DNA of 35,732 nt from Thermoproteota archaeon (GTDB lineage Archaea > Thermoproteota > Korarchaeia > Korarchaeales > Korarchaeaceae): positions 1-35,732 of the forward strand of contig JAOZGN010000039.1 of assembly GCA_027491555.1 (NCBI GenBank), read 5' to 3'. The translations under genes were made by a program, and so were the position numbers. How positions within the stretch are numbered: the stretch's first letter is position 1; each line of letters starts with the position of its first letter. The notes beneath the pieces were generated by a model. That model ran no database searches. It was not told the origin of the DNA and saw only the letters and a list, made by a program, of their open reading frames with translations. Positions 1-7,302 of the stretch are shown piece after piece.

Positions 1-2
1 AC

Positions 3-815
3 GAGCGGAGGGCGATACCTCCTCACGGCCTCCCCGGGAGGAACAGGTACTGCGGGGGCATGACCCCGGCCAAGTTTATCCGCCTCGGCCAGGCCTACGA
101 GGGCCTCAAGTACAACTTCATCGTCCCTGAGTTCAACGACTGGTTTCGCTATCGCGGGATGGTCGAAGCCCTGAAGCTGGCCATGGAGCACGGGACCATA
201 AGATACGAGACCGCCCGCAGGACCATAGGACCCTACAGGTTTACCTGCTTTCTCAGCGTGGCGTACAACACCAGGGTCGGCCTCAGGGGATACGAGGTGA
301 CTGTGTCAGACCCCAACTTCAACGCCATAGAGGAGAGGATGTTATGCAGGCTCCACCGCATGACTAAGGAGAGGTACGTGGAGATAGCCAGGAAGCAGAT
401 GGAGATGGCCCTCGGGAGGGTGAGGCTGGAGGGCTCCGAGACGCTCAGGGCTCATCTCACGCTGGTCCACGCGGCCGAGACGGGCCACCCGCTCGTGAGG
501 GGCATGCTGGCCGAGAGGCCGGTCGTGGTGGACGAGGGAATCTACCAAGCCGTCTCCAGGGCTAGGGACGCCGTCCTATCCGAGATTCCAGGAGACAGGC
601 CCGGGTTCTCTCCGAGGCTCGAGATAAGGGCGATACAGCTAGCATCGGCGCTGGCGCTCATGAGGTACTTCGCCGAGGACTCGGAGGACCCCATAAAGAT
701 TGACGACGGCTCCCTGAAACTCGCAATCAGGTTCTACGTGGAGGAGGCCGCCGTGAGGTCCAGGGAGATGTTCGACCCCGCGCAGGTGCTCTCGAAGCTC
801 GCGGTCGACATCTGA
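3..815 (+). CDS. Unknown protein, C-terminal part, truncated at the left edge; possible AAA+ ATPase remnant
   Basis: The reading frame is open from base 3 with no stop, and the first ATG (60) has neither a TATA box nor a ribosome site before it, so the gene most likely starts outside the window and about 270 codons are visible. I do not recognise the family. The stretch around residues 55-100 counted from the ATG (a CFLSVAYNT strand, then DPNFNAIEERMLCRLH) looks like the sensor-1 strand and arginine-containing segment of an AAA+ ATPase, whose Walker motifs would lie upstream and out of view. The C-terminal ~70 residues look like a helical lid. No signal peptide or membrane segment is seen. 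It converges with the HerA-like gene, with only 10 bases between them. The AAA+ reading is inference. Confidence 0.5.
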   Translation, partial: ERRAIPPHGLPGRNRYCGGMTPAKFIRLGQAYEGLKYNFIVPEFNDWFRYRGMVEALKLAMEHGTIRYETARRTIGPYRFTCFLSVAYNTRVGLRGYEVTVSDPNFNAIEERMLCRLHRMTKERYVEIARKQMEMALGRVRLEGSETLRAHLTLVHAAETGHPLVRGMLAERPVVVDEGIYQAVSRARDAVLSEIPGDRPGFSPRLEIRAIQLASALALMRYFAEDSEDPIKIDDGSLKLAIRFYVEEAAVRSREMFDPAQVLSKLAVDI

Positions 816-825
816 CCCCTCGAAC

Positions 826-2256
826 TCACGATAACTCCTCGAGGATCCCCCTAACTCTCTCGAGCTTCTCGGAGAGGAGCTGAATTTCGCTGCGAAGTCG
901 CCTCCTCACGAACCACTTCCTCAGCACGCCTAGAGCGCCCCCGCTCGACCCCTCGAGGAACCTCAGCCTCAGCTGCCTGTCCTGGAGCGCGGCCTCGATT
1001 ATCAGCTCAGAGAGCCTGGCCTCCTTCCTGAAAGGCTCGATCCTCTTCTCGACCCCGCTGAGCGCCTCCTCGTACTCCTCCCTCAGAAACTCGTAGACCT
1101 CCTCGCGCATCTCCCCCCTTGATTCCTCAAGGAGCTCGAGCATCCTCCTGAGCTCGTTCCTCCTCCTCACGAGTTCCGCCAGCTCCTCCGATTCGAGTCT
1201 GTCGCTGGGCATTTCCCAGGCTGCCTCTAGGCTCGGTCTGCGCTTAGCAGCCTCTTCGCCCCTCCTCTCCTTTGCCTTTCTGGTCTCCCTAGGCTCAACC
1301 CCCTCCTTCTCCTCCTTGGGCGGACCTTCCCTCTTGGGCGTCGCTACCTCCTCACGCTCATGGGCCACCCGACTCTCCATCAGGGCCGAGATGTCGGACG
1401 TGATGTAGGAGACCACCTCAGCCAGGCTGGGAGGGGGTCTCGGCTTGACGAGCGGGGTGGTGCCCAGGTGAGCGGTCTTCACCGGACCGACCTTCACGAA
1501 CCCCGGCCTGTCAACGAAGGGACCCTCGACATAGGCCTCGCCGGGGTTCAGCTGCTTTATCCTCCTCGTGACCTCCCTGTCCAGCCCGAGGAACCTGCTG
1601 ATTACGCCGACGTCCGCATTGTACTCCACCCTCAGGACGATCTTGTTCTCTGCCTGGCTCAGGAGGGTCTTGGAGACGAGCTGGGGCCTCTGTGTCGTGA
1701 AGAGGAGGCCCACACCCCTCTTCCTACCCCTGGTGGCGAGTGTGTTGACCCAGAGTTCGGTCTGAGAGGCGTACTTGCCGAGCTGGCTCTTTGCCCCCCT
1801 CTCGGGGGCGAGCTCCCTGGCCTCGTCGATCATGACGAGGAAGCCGCTCCCCCTCTGCTCCATGAGCTCCCTGATCAGGTCTGAGATGAGCCCAGCCGCA
1901 ACGTCAGGCTTGGACACGTACATGGAGAGGTCGAGGACGAAGCTCACCCCTCTGACCGCGGCCTTGGCAAGCCTCTTGATCGAGCCCCCGCTCGCGAGGT
2001 CCACGTCCCCCTTGGGGGACACCACGAGCATCTCGTACTCGTCGGCCAAGCTGACGTGCTCGCCTTCCGGATCGATTATCCCAAGTGGGTAGCCCGCGTC
2101 CAGGAGCTGCTCGGCTATCCTCCTGAGCGTCCACGACTTTCCGTAGCCGGTCTTGGCTATTACGGCTGTGCGGCCCGTCATGAGCTTAGATATCTTCAGC
2201 TCACACGGCTCCTCTGAATCGAGGTAGGCCCCCAGCTCTACAGTGTCAGACATCAC
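826..2256 (-). CDS. HerA-like (DUF87) hexameric P-loop ATPase with C-terminal coiled coil
   Basis: This is a 476-residue member of the HerA/FtsK ATPase superfamily, ring-shaped DNA or protein translocases. The Walker A is AKTGYGKSW near residues 34-42, followed by an IIDPEGEH strand near 60-67 typical of HerA/DUF87 proteins. The Walker B is FLVMIDEA near 139-146, and the sensor strand is LLFTTQRPQ near 184-192. After residue ~290 comes a charged, low-complexity linker and then a predicted coiled coil, which canonical HerA lacks. No NurA nuclease gene is adjacent, so this is probably not the resection HerA of the Mre11-Rad50 system but one of the extra archaeal DUF87 ATPases. The start is GTG 2256 or ATG 2253; a TTTAAT box at 2283-2288 lies about 30 bases upstream, suggesting a nearly leaderless message. 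Confidence 0.85.
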   Translation of the reverse strand: MMSDTVELGAYLDSEEPCELKISKLMTGRTAVIAKTGYGKSWTLRRIAEQLLDAGYPLGIIDPEGEHVSLADEYEMLVVSPKGDVDLASGGSIKRLAKAAVRGVSFVLDLSMYVSKPDVAAGLISDLIRELMEQRGSGFLVMIDEARELAPERGAKSQLGKYASQTELWVNTLATRGRKRGVGLLFTTQRPQLVSKTLLSQAENKIVLRVEYNADVGVISRFLGLDREVTRRIKQLNPGEAYVEGPFVDRPGFVKVGPVKTAHLGTTPLVKPRPPPSLAEVVSYITSDISALMESRVAHEREEVATPKREGPPKEEKEGVEPRETRKAKERRGEEAAKRRPSLEAAWEMPSDRLESEELAELVRRRNELRRMLELLEESRGEMREEVYEFLREEYEEALSGVEKRIEPFRKEARLSELIIEAALQDRQLRLRFLEGSSGGALGVLRKWFVRRRLRSEIQLLSEKLERVRGILEELS

Positions 2257-2282
2257 CCTGTGAACGTTCTAGAGGGGCAGAG

Positions 2283-2288
2283 ATTAAA
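2283..2288 (-). promoter_or_regulatory. TATA box of the HerA-like gene
   Basis: TTTAAT on the minus strand, centred about 30 bases before the GTG at 2256. It sits in an otherwise GC-rich stretch. Confidence 0.45.
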
Positions 2289-2291
2289 GCG

Positions 2292-2315
2292 GCGCCAGCG
2301 GCGCGCCGCCGGCGC
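2292..2315. terminator. Near-perfect 24-base GC dyad, possible terminator or RNA hairpin
   Basis: Bases 2292-2296 (GCGCC) pair with 2311-2315 (GGCGC), and the inner 12 bases 2298-2309 (GCGGCGCGCCGC) are a perfect palindrome. The only mismatch is A2297 opposite C2310. On the minus strand the stem is followed by a short T run that overlaps the TATA box of the HerA-like gene. It may end a minus-strand transcript coming from the preceding intergenic stretch. Confidence 0.4.
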
Positions 2316-2651
2316 GGGGACCTCACGCCGTCAAAGAAATCAGGCGTTGACAGAGGAGAGAGGGCCTAGCTGCGCCCCGACGGTGTCTTAACATCCTCCG
2401 GAGCCGCTCGCCGAGCCCAACGCGCTCGACCGCAGCGGGCTCGCCGTGGCCGAGGCCGCGCGGCCCCGCCCCGAGCATGGCCCTCCTTCTGTTCATCCGC
2501 ATGTACCTCCTTCCTCGTCTCATCTACCTCACCTGAGATGCTGAGGAGGTCTGAGGCTATTTAGCGTCCCGGACAATTTGTTCTCTGCGGGAGAAAAGTT
2601 TAGAGCTTTTTTCTCGTCTAGATACATTATCTCTTGAATCCTGAGATCTAA
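2316..2651. other. Intergenic stretch with no convincing protein gene; possible minus-strand small RNA
   Basis: The stretch lies between the HerA-like gene and nadE. A TATA-like CTAAATAG on the minus strand (2557-2564) could start a transcript near 2535. The GC-rich part 2330-2500 can fold, for example with a CGAGCCC/GGGCTCG pairing on the minus strand. A 66-codon arginine-rich frame (2523 to 2323, minus) begins after a GGTGAGG but looks compositional, with many CGN arginine codons that are rare in neighbouring genes. No box C/D, RNase P, SRP or tRNA consensus could be recognised by eye. Confidence 0.3.
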
Positions 2652-3458
2652 CTACGGCTTGATATGCCTTACCACTGGGAAGGGCGGCGGGTTCCTCTTG
2701 TGCCAGCTCCTCTCCCTCAGCTCTATGACCTTCCTGACGACGGCCTCGTCAACTTCGGTGGCCTCCGAGATCTCCTTGGGCTCCATGTTAAGGTCCAGCA
2801 GCGCGTGGAGTACTAGGTCCACCTGCTCGTAGCTCAAGCCGAGTTCACCCTCTGCCGTCTGTCCGGGCCAGAGCCTCGGAGAGCTCGGCTTAGAAGCTAT
2901 CTCCTCAGGGATCTCAAGGTACCTGGCCAGCTCCCTCACCTGCGTCTTGAAGAGGTCCGCGATCGGCAGGAAGTCCGCGGCGCCGTCTCCGTGCTTGGTG
3001 AAGTACCCGATCTCGATCTCGCTCCTGTCTCCCGTCCCCGCGACCAGCAGGTTCCGGGAGTTCGCCAGGTAGTAGAGGATGGTCATTCTGACCCTGGGCC
3101 TGATGTTGGCCCTGCTTATCCTGTCCCCCGGCGGCAGGAACCTCTCGAACTCGCCCACTATGGGAGTTATGTCCACCCACTCCACGTTGAGCCCCAAGGC
3201 CTCCGCGAGGGCCGCCGCGTCCTCAATGTCCTCTCTCGGGGTCACTCCCTCCTCTGGCATTATCACGGCAGTCACGGCCTCGCTCCCCAGTCCCCTGGCG
3301 AGGAGGGCCGCCGTGAGCGCGGAGTCTATCCCCCCGCTGAGCCCCACGACCGCGCCCTCCGCCCCTGCGGACTCTACCATCCTCTTGCAGAACGAGGATA
3401 TCTCGTCCGCGACCTCGCGCCATCTGAGCTCGAGGTCGGCGGGGGTTATCCGCGGCAT
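2652..3458 (-). CDS. nadE: NH3-dependent NAD+ synthetase
   Basis: This enzyme amidates nicotinic acid adenine dinucleotide with ammonia and ATP, the last step of NAD+ synthesis. The ATP-pyrophosphatase P-loop SGGIDS is at residues 41-46. The later GTGDRSEIEIGYFTKHGDGAADFLP region, split here as GTGDRSEIE, GYFTKHGDG and ADFLP, is the classic deamido-NAD/ammonia site of NadE. There is no glutaminase domain, so it uses free ammonia. I prefer ATG 3458 (268 residues, the usual archaeal length) over a longer frame open to 3563, because the extension would run through the promoter region. A TTAATACT element at about 3480-3487 on the minus strand lies 26 bases upstream, implying a leaderless message. 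It is divergent from the nicotinate phosphoribosyltransferase gene, so the two make an NAD salvage pair. Confidence 0.95.
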   Translation of the reverse strand: MPRITPADLELRWREVADEISSFCKRMVESAGAEGAVVGLSGGIDSALTAALLARGLGSEAVTAVIMPEEGVTPREDIEDAAALAEALGLNVEWVDITPIVGEFERFLPPGDRISRANIRPRVRMTILYYLANSRNLLVAGTGDRSEIEIGYFTKHGDGAADFLPIADLFKTQVRELARYLEIPEEIASKPSSPRLWPGQTAEGELGLSYEQVDLVLHALLDLNMEPKEISEATEVDEAVVRKVIELRERSWHKRNPPPFPVVRHIKP

Positions 3459-3479
3459 CGGACCGCTTCCATGGGCCAC

Positions 3480-3488
3480 AGTATTAAC
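3480..3488 (-). promoter_or_regulatory. TATA box of nadE
   Basis: GTTAATACT on the minus strand, centred 26 bases before ATG 3458. It lies within the short divergent promoter region shared with the NAD salvage gene to the right. Confidence 0.5.
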
Positions 3489-3514
3489 GTCTCCGGAGCG
3501 GAGGGTTGGGAACG

Positions 3515-3520
3515 TTATAT
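3515..3520 (+). promoter_or_regulatory. TATA box of the nicotinate phosphoribosyltransferase gene
   Basis: TTATAT, centred about 26 bases before ATG 3544. It is back to back with the nadE promoter about 30 bases to the left. Confidence 0.5.
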
Positions 3521-3543
3521 CGAACCCGCGAGCCGCGGCGGTG

Positions 3544-4773
3544 ATGGAGATGCCCGACCCCAAGGATGACCGCGAGGGTAGGCTGTTCTACGTCGTGTCA
3601 GGTGAGGAGATCAAGGCCGGGAAGGTTGTGGATGTCTACTTCCTCAGGACGATGGAGACCCTGAGACACTTGGGCCTCCAGGACGCCAAGGTGGTAGCCG
3701 AGATCGCGGCCCGGAGCCTCCCGAGGTCTAGGAGAGGCGGCAGGTTCGAGTGGGGCGTCCTGGCCGGAGTGGAGGAGGTCGTCAGGCTCCTCGAGGGGAG
3801 GAACGTCGATCTCTACGCCCTGCCGGACGGTAGCATATTCGAATCTGGCCTTCCCATCATGAGGATAGAGGGACCCTACTCAGAATTCGGCCCCCTGGAG
3901 ACGTCCCTCCTCGGCTTCCTCTGCTCCATGTCGGGCGTCGCCACGGCGGCGGCGCACGTGAAGGTTGCGGCTGGAGGGAAGCCCGTCGTCAACTTCGGCA
4001 TCAGGAGGAACCACCCCGCCATCTCACTCGCGATCGAGAGGGCCAGCCTGATCGGCGGCTTGGACGGCTCATCCGGCATACTGGTAGAGGAGCTCGGCTT
4101 CAAGCCAGTGGGGACCATGCCACACGCCCTCATCATAATAGCTGGCGATCAAGTGAGGGCTTGGAGGGCGTTTGACGAGGCTGTGCCCGAGGATGTGCCT
4201 AGGATAGCCCTCGTTGACACGCTCTGCGACGAGAAGATGGAGACGCTCAGGGCGGCCGAGGCGCTTGGAGAGAGGCTCTACGGCGTCAGGCTCGACACGC
4301 CATCCTCCAGAAGAGGGAAGATGGAGGAGATTATAAGGGAGGTCCGCTGGGAGCTCGACCTCAGAGGCTTCAGACACGTCAAGATCTTCGTGTCGGGCGG
4401 GCTGGACGAGGTCTCGGTGGAGAGCCTGTCAAAGGCAGGGGCGGACGCGTTTGGCGTCGGGAGCAGGATATGTGGGGCTGATCCGGTCGACTTCGGCATG
4501 GACGTGGTCGAGGTGGAGGGAGAGCCCAGGGCTAAGAGGGGCATCAAGTCCGGGGCGAAGGATGTCTTCAGGTGCCCCAACTGCCTCAGGTACTTCGTAC
4601 TGCCGAAGGGCTCGGAGCCTCCGACCTGCCCGGAGTGCGGAGTGAGGGCCGAGCCAGCGTACGTGAAGTTCATGGAGGGCGGACGAGTGGTTGTCGACCT
4701 GCCCACGACCGCGGAGCTCAGAGAGAGGACTCTCTCCCAGCTGAGGAAGATGGGGCTCCTCCCGCCGCACTAG
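3544..4773 (+). CDS. pncB: Nicotinate phosphoribosyltransferase, archaeal type with zinc ribbon
   Basis: This enzyme joins nicotinate to PRPP, giving nicotinate mononucleotide, the entry step of NAD salvage. The protein is about 409 residues. Family features include the EWGVLAGVEEV region, NFGIRRNHPA, the phosphate-binding end FVSGGLDE, and the FGVGS(R) loop typical of type II phosphoribosyltransferases. The C-terminal ~60 residues hold a CPNC...CPEC zinc ribbon, as known for archaeal enzymes such as that of Thermoplasma. GTG 3541, ATG 3544 and ATG 3550 are all possible starts; ATG 3544 lies 26 bases from the TATA box. The same frame stays open upstream to 3079, but only as a shadow of nadE. 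Together with divergent nadE it covers the first and last steps of the Preiss-Handler route. Confidence 0.92.
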   Translation: MEMPDPKDDREGRLFYVVSGEEIKAGKVVDVYFLRTMETLRHLGLQDAKVVAEIAARSLPRSRRGGRFEWGVLAGVEEVVRLLEGRNVDLYALPDGSIFESGLPIMRIEGPYSEFGPLETSLLGFLCSMSGVATAAAHVKVAAGGKPVVNFGIRRNHPAISLAIERASLIGGLDGSSGILVEELGFKPVGTMPHALIIIAGDQVRAWRAFDEAVPEDVPRIALVDTLCDEKMETLRAAEALGERLYGVRLDTPSSRRGKMEEIIREVRWELDLRGFRHVKIFVSGGLDEVSVESLSKAGADAFGVGSRICGADPVDFGMDVVEVEGEPRAKRGIKSGAKDVFRCPNCLRYFVLPKGSEPPTCPECGVRAEPAYVKFMEGGRVVVDLPTTAELRERTLSQLRKMGLLPPH

Positions 4774-4832
4774 GGAGGCGGAACTTAGGGGGCCGGTCGT
4801 CGACCCTGAGGCTGGATCAAGCGTCCAGAGCG

Positions 4833-4839
4833 TTTAAAT
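4833..4839 (+). promoter_or_regulatory. TATA box of the 253-residue coiled-coil gene
   Basis: TTTAAAT, centred 26 bases before ATG 4862. This is a clear leaderless arrangement. Confidence 0.6.
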
Positions 4840-4861
4840 CTGCAAACCGAGAGTTCAGCGT

Positions 4862-5623
4862 ATGAGCTACAAGGTCGACTCGTTCTACTACTATGTTCAA
4901 GATCTGAGCGAGTACTTCGAGAGCTTCGTCGAGAGGCTCATGACGCACCTGGCCATGGAGGGCACGGCAATATCCGACAAGGAGATCTCCGAGGACTTCG
5001 CCCGGATGAAGGTTCGCTACATGGACGAGAGGGGCACGCTCGTGGCCGCCCCGGTCGACAGGGACATCAAGGTGGTCTACCAGGTTGAGGGAGGGGGGAT
5101 AATCAGGAAGTCCCTGTGGGGCGCGATAACTGGAGGGGGCCTGGCCAGCCTCGCGAGCGGCCTGCTGGGCGGCGATGTGGATAGCATCAAGAGCGCCCTG
5201 ACAGGAGCCGTCGTCGGAGGGGCCTACGGCCTCAAGGACGGGTTCGAGACCGCGATGGCCGACGCCACCGAGTTCTCACGGCTCCTCGCCCGTGCGATCA
5301 GGAGCGTGGAGGAGGAGCTCAGGCAGATCAAGAGGGGCAAGGAGGAGGCCATCAGGGCGCGCGCAGAGGAGGAGAGGGAGCTGAAGGAGCGCCTGGAGGA
5401 GGTCTACGCCGAGGCGGTGACGGTGGGTGAGGAGATCGACCTGCTCGACTCCGAGGGGAAGGACGTGACAAAGGCCAAGGCCCGGTACGAGAAGGCCCTG
5501 GAGCTCCTGGACGAGGCCGACGAGGCCCTGAAGAAGGGCAAGGAGATGCTGGCGAAGGCGAAGATCAGGTCCGCCGAGAGGATGGTCCAGCTGGCTAGGG
5601 AAGAGCTGTCGAGGGGAGAGTGA
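4862..5623 (+). CDS. Unknown protein: glycine-rich hydrophobic segment plus C-terminal coiled coil
   Basis: I do not recognise a family. The 253 residues show three parts. An acidic, aromatic N-terminal region (1-75) comes first. A glycine/alanine-rich hydrophobic segment (about 86-124, rich in GGG and GAVVGGAYG-type steps) could insert in or lie on a membrane. The remainder (about 145-250) is a long, highly charged Glu/Lys/Arg helix, probably two coiled-coil segments around a break near 195. The first ~75 residues include a DRDIKVVYQVEGGG strand. The gene is monocistronic, with its own TATA box 26 bases upstream. The architecture is compatible with a structural or membrane-tethering protein, but no function should be assigned. 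Confidence 0.8.
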   Translation: MSYKVDSFYYYVQDLSEYFESFVERLMTHLAMEGTAISDKEISEDFARMKVRYMDERGTLVAAPVDRDIKVVYQVEGGGIIRKSLWGAITGGGLASLASGLLGGDVDSIKSALTGAVVGGAYGLKDGFETAMADATEFSRLLARAIRSVEEELRQIKRGKEEAIRARAEEERELKERLEEVYAEAVTVGEEIDLLDSEGKDVTKAKARYEKALELLDEADEALKKGKEMLAKAKIRSAERMVQLAREELSRGE

Positions 5624-5651
5624 TCTCGGCCTCGCCTGACTTGCTCTGACC

Positions 5652-6539
5652 CTAAAGCAGCCTGTACCTCACTCCGTGCCGCGCGCAGGCCTTTCTGGCC
5701 TCTTTGTCCAGCCTTGCTTGGTAGTGGCTCGGTGGATAGGGACCGGAAGAGAAGAGTTCACGGTACAGGCTCAGGAGTCGTGGGTACCTGGTTCTGATCA
5801 CGCCCTCCACAGAACTCCTCACCCCGCCGGGCACGGTCAGCGCGCCGACGAATACGTGCCCGGCCCCGACCTCGGCGGCGACCTTCACCATCCGGTCGAT
5901 CTCCTTGGGGCCGTCGGAGATCCCAGGGAGGACGGGGATGTAGGCCACCCCGACCCTCAGCCCCTCTTCGGAGAGCCTCTTCACCACCTCAAACCTCCGC
6001 TCCGGAGGGGGTGCCCCGGGCTCAAATGCCTTGGCTGCCTCGGGATCGAGCGTGGAAATCGACACCGTGACGATGGCCCCCTCAACTCTCCCCCTGAGAT
6101 CCCCTGGGAGGATCGCTCTCTTCGAGACCTCCCTCAATAGGTCAGCGTCCCTCAGGACCAAGTCTGACTTGGTCAGCACGTGCACGGGGAACCTGACGGC
6201 CGATATGACCTCCAGACACCTCCTCGTCAGCTTGAGTTCGGCCTCGACAGACATGTATGGCTCAGTCGCAGTCCCAAGGGCGATGAACCCCCTCCTTCCC
6301 GCCCTGGCCTCCGCCCTCAGCTGCCTCGCCAGCACCTCGGGGGCGTTCACCTTGGCCGAGACCACGCCCGGTCTCCCTGCTCCTCCGTACTTCGTGCCCC
6401 GGACGTAGCAGTATACGCACCCGAAGGGGCACCCGTAATAGGGGTTGACGGAGTAGTCATCTAAGAACCAGTCGTCCCTCCTCTTGTGCCTGTTGAGCAC
6501 CGATCTGACCACTGTCGCCTCCACAGCCGTCGTAGGCAA
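5652..6539 (-). CDS. Radical SAM protein of the SplB (spore photoproduct lyase)-like family
   Basis: This is a 295-residue radical SAM enzyme. The [4Fe-4S] site is C37-x3-C41-x2-C44 (YYGCPFGCVYCYVRG). Further SAM-barrel elements are FIALGTATEPYMSVE, VHVLTKSDLVLRD and TVSISTLDPE, all typical of the SplB-like / Rv2578c-type group found widely in archaea and bacteria. True spore photoproduct lyase activity is not implied. The exact substrate of these relatives is unknown; nucleic acid repair or modification is often suggested. The start is TTG 6539, or possibly GTG 6524 a few codons in; no clear TATA box was seen. It is divergent from the vapB-like gene. Confidence 0.85.
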   Translation of the reverse strand: MPTTAVEATVVRSVLNRHKRRDDWFLDDYSVNPYYGCPFGCVYCYVRGTKYGGAGRPGVVSAKVNAPEVLARQLRAEARAGRRGFIALGTATEPYMSVEAELKLTRRCLEVISAVRFPVHVLTKSDLVLRDADLLREVSKRAILPGDLRGRVEGAIVTVSISTLDPEAAKAFEPGAPPPERRFEVVKRLSEEGLRVGVAYIPVLPGISDGPKEIDRMVKVAAEVGAGHVFVGALTVPGGVRSSVEGVIRTRYPRLLSLYRELFSSGPYPPSHYQARLDKEARKACARHGVRYRLL

Positions 6540-6595
6540 GCCGTGGCCCCCCGGTGTTGGAATGGAAAACGTTGTCCTGTCGTCCGAAGAATCAA

Positions 6596-6602
6596 TTTAT
6601 TT
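6596..6602 (+). promoter_or_regulatory. TATA box of the vapBC operon
   Basis: An AT-rich TTTATTT within the ATCAATTTATTTG context, centred about 27 bases before the GTG start at 6626. The spacing implies a leaderless vapB message. Confidence 0.5.
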
Positions 6603-6625
6603 GATCCGGAGTCCATTGACGAGCA

Positions 6626-6847
6626 GTGAAAACCATAGAGGTCACCGACGACGTGTACAGCAAGCTCTCCTCATTGGCTAGGGATTCCGGAAAGAGCCTG
6701 TCGGAGGTCATCGAGGACCTCATCCGCGCGAGGATAGAGCTCAGGGTGGAAAGACTCATAGAGGCCATTGAGAAGCCAGACGGAACCGAGAGGCTCCGCG
6801 CGGTGGTCGACGAGCTGAGGGGTAGGCCCGAGGTGGAGGGCGCTTGA
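6626..6847 (+). CDS. vapB: VapB-family antitoxin
   Basis: This small 73-residue protein begins with a TIEVTDDVYSKL strand-helix, then SGKSLSEVIEDLI, the pattern of the short archaeal VapB (DUF217-type) antitoxins that bind DNA as dimers and block the partner PIN-domain toxin with their C-terminus. The start is GTG 6626, a leaderless distance from the TATA box. The stop overlaps the toxin start by 4 bases (TTGA), so the two are translated together. Autoregulation of the promoter by the complex is usual for the family but is not shown here. Confidence 0.85.
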   Translation: MKTIEVTDDVYSKLSSLARDSGKSLSEVIEDLIRARIELRVERLIEAIEKPDGTERLRAVVDELRGRPEVEGA

Positions 6848-7293
6848 GGCTCGTGCTCGACACCTCCTTCCTCTTGGAGCTGAGGAGGGGTAACGAGGCG
6901 GCCAAGGAGGCTCTGAGAAAATACGCGAGTGAGGCGAGCGACGTGGTGATCTCGGTCCTGACTCAGTATGAGTTACTGGTGGGCGCTTACCGCAGGTGGC
7001 GTGAGGACGACGATCACAGCGAGCTCACCTGGCTGAGCGAGGTCCTCAAGTGGGTCACGGTCGTTCCAGTCACTGAGGGGGCCGTCGACAGGGCCGCCAA
7101 GCTGAGGAACAGGCTGGGTTCCAGAGAACTCAGGGGGTCCATCTCGGACTTCGACCTGCTGATAGCGTGCGCAGTGCCCCCGCCGGCGAGACTCCTGACA
7201 TGCGACTGGAATCAGAGGCGCCTTGGGAAGCTCCTCCGTGACCTGGGGCTGGAAGTCACCTACGTGGCGCCCGAGCGCGGCCGGACTCGCTAG
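6844..7293 (+). CDS. vapC: VapC-family PIN-domain toxin RNase
   Basis: This 149-residue PIN-domain protein is a Mg2+-dependent RNase that cuts tRNA, rRNA or mRNA in the VapBC toxin-antitoxin systems abundant in thermophilic archaea. The acidic residues are in the expected places: D6 in LVLDTSFLLEL, E43 in TQYELLVG, D102/D104 in SDFDLLIA and D121 in LLTCDWNQ. The start codon is TTG, overlapping the antitoxin stop as TTGA. Between the last two acidic motifs, ACAVPPPARLLTC replaces the more usual histidine-containing stretch, a small deviation that should not stop metal binding. Confidence 0.88.
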   Translation: MRLVLDTSFLLELRRGNEAAKEALRKYASEASDVVISVLTQYELLVGAYRRWREDDDHSELTWLSEVLKWVTVVPVTEGAVDRAAKLRNRLGSRELRGSISDFDLLIACAVPPPARLLTCDWNQRRLGKLLRDLGLEVTYVAPERGRTR

Positions 7294-7302
7294 TTCAGGG
7301 GT

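Noticed and set aside
2323..2523. A 66-residue arginine-rich protein on the minus strand
   Set aside because: CGN-rich codons unlike neighbours and no recognisable fold; kept only as part of a possible RNA transcript.
3079..3543. A 155-codon extension at the N-terminus of the nicotinate phosphoribosyltransferase
   Set aside because: It runs opposite nadE and through the promoter; the family starts at about 3544.
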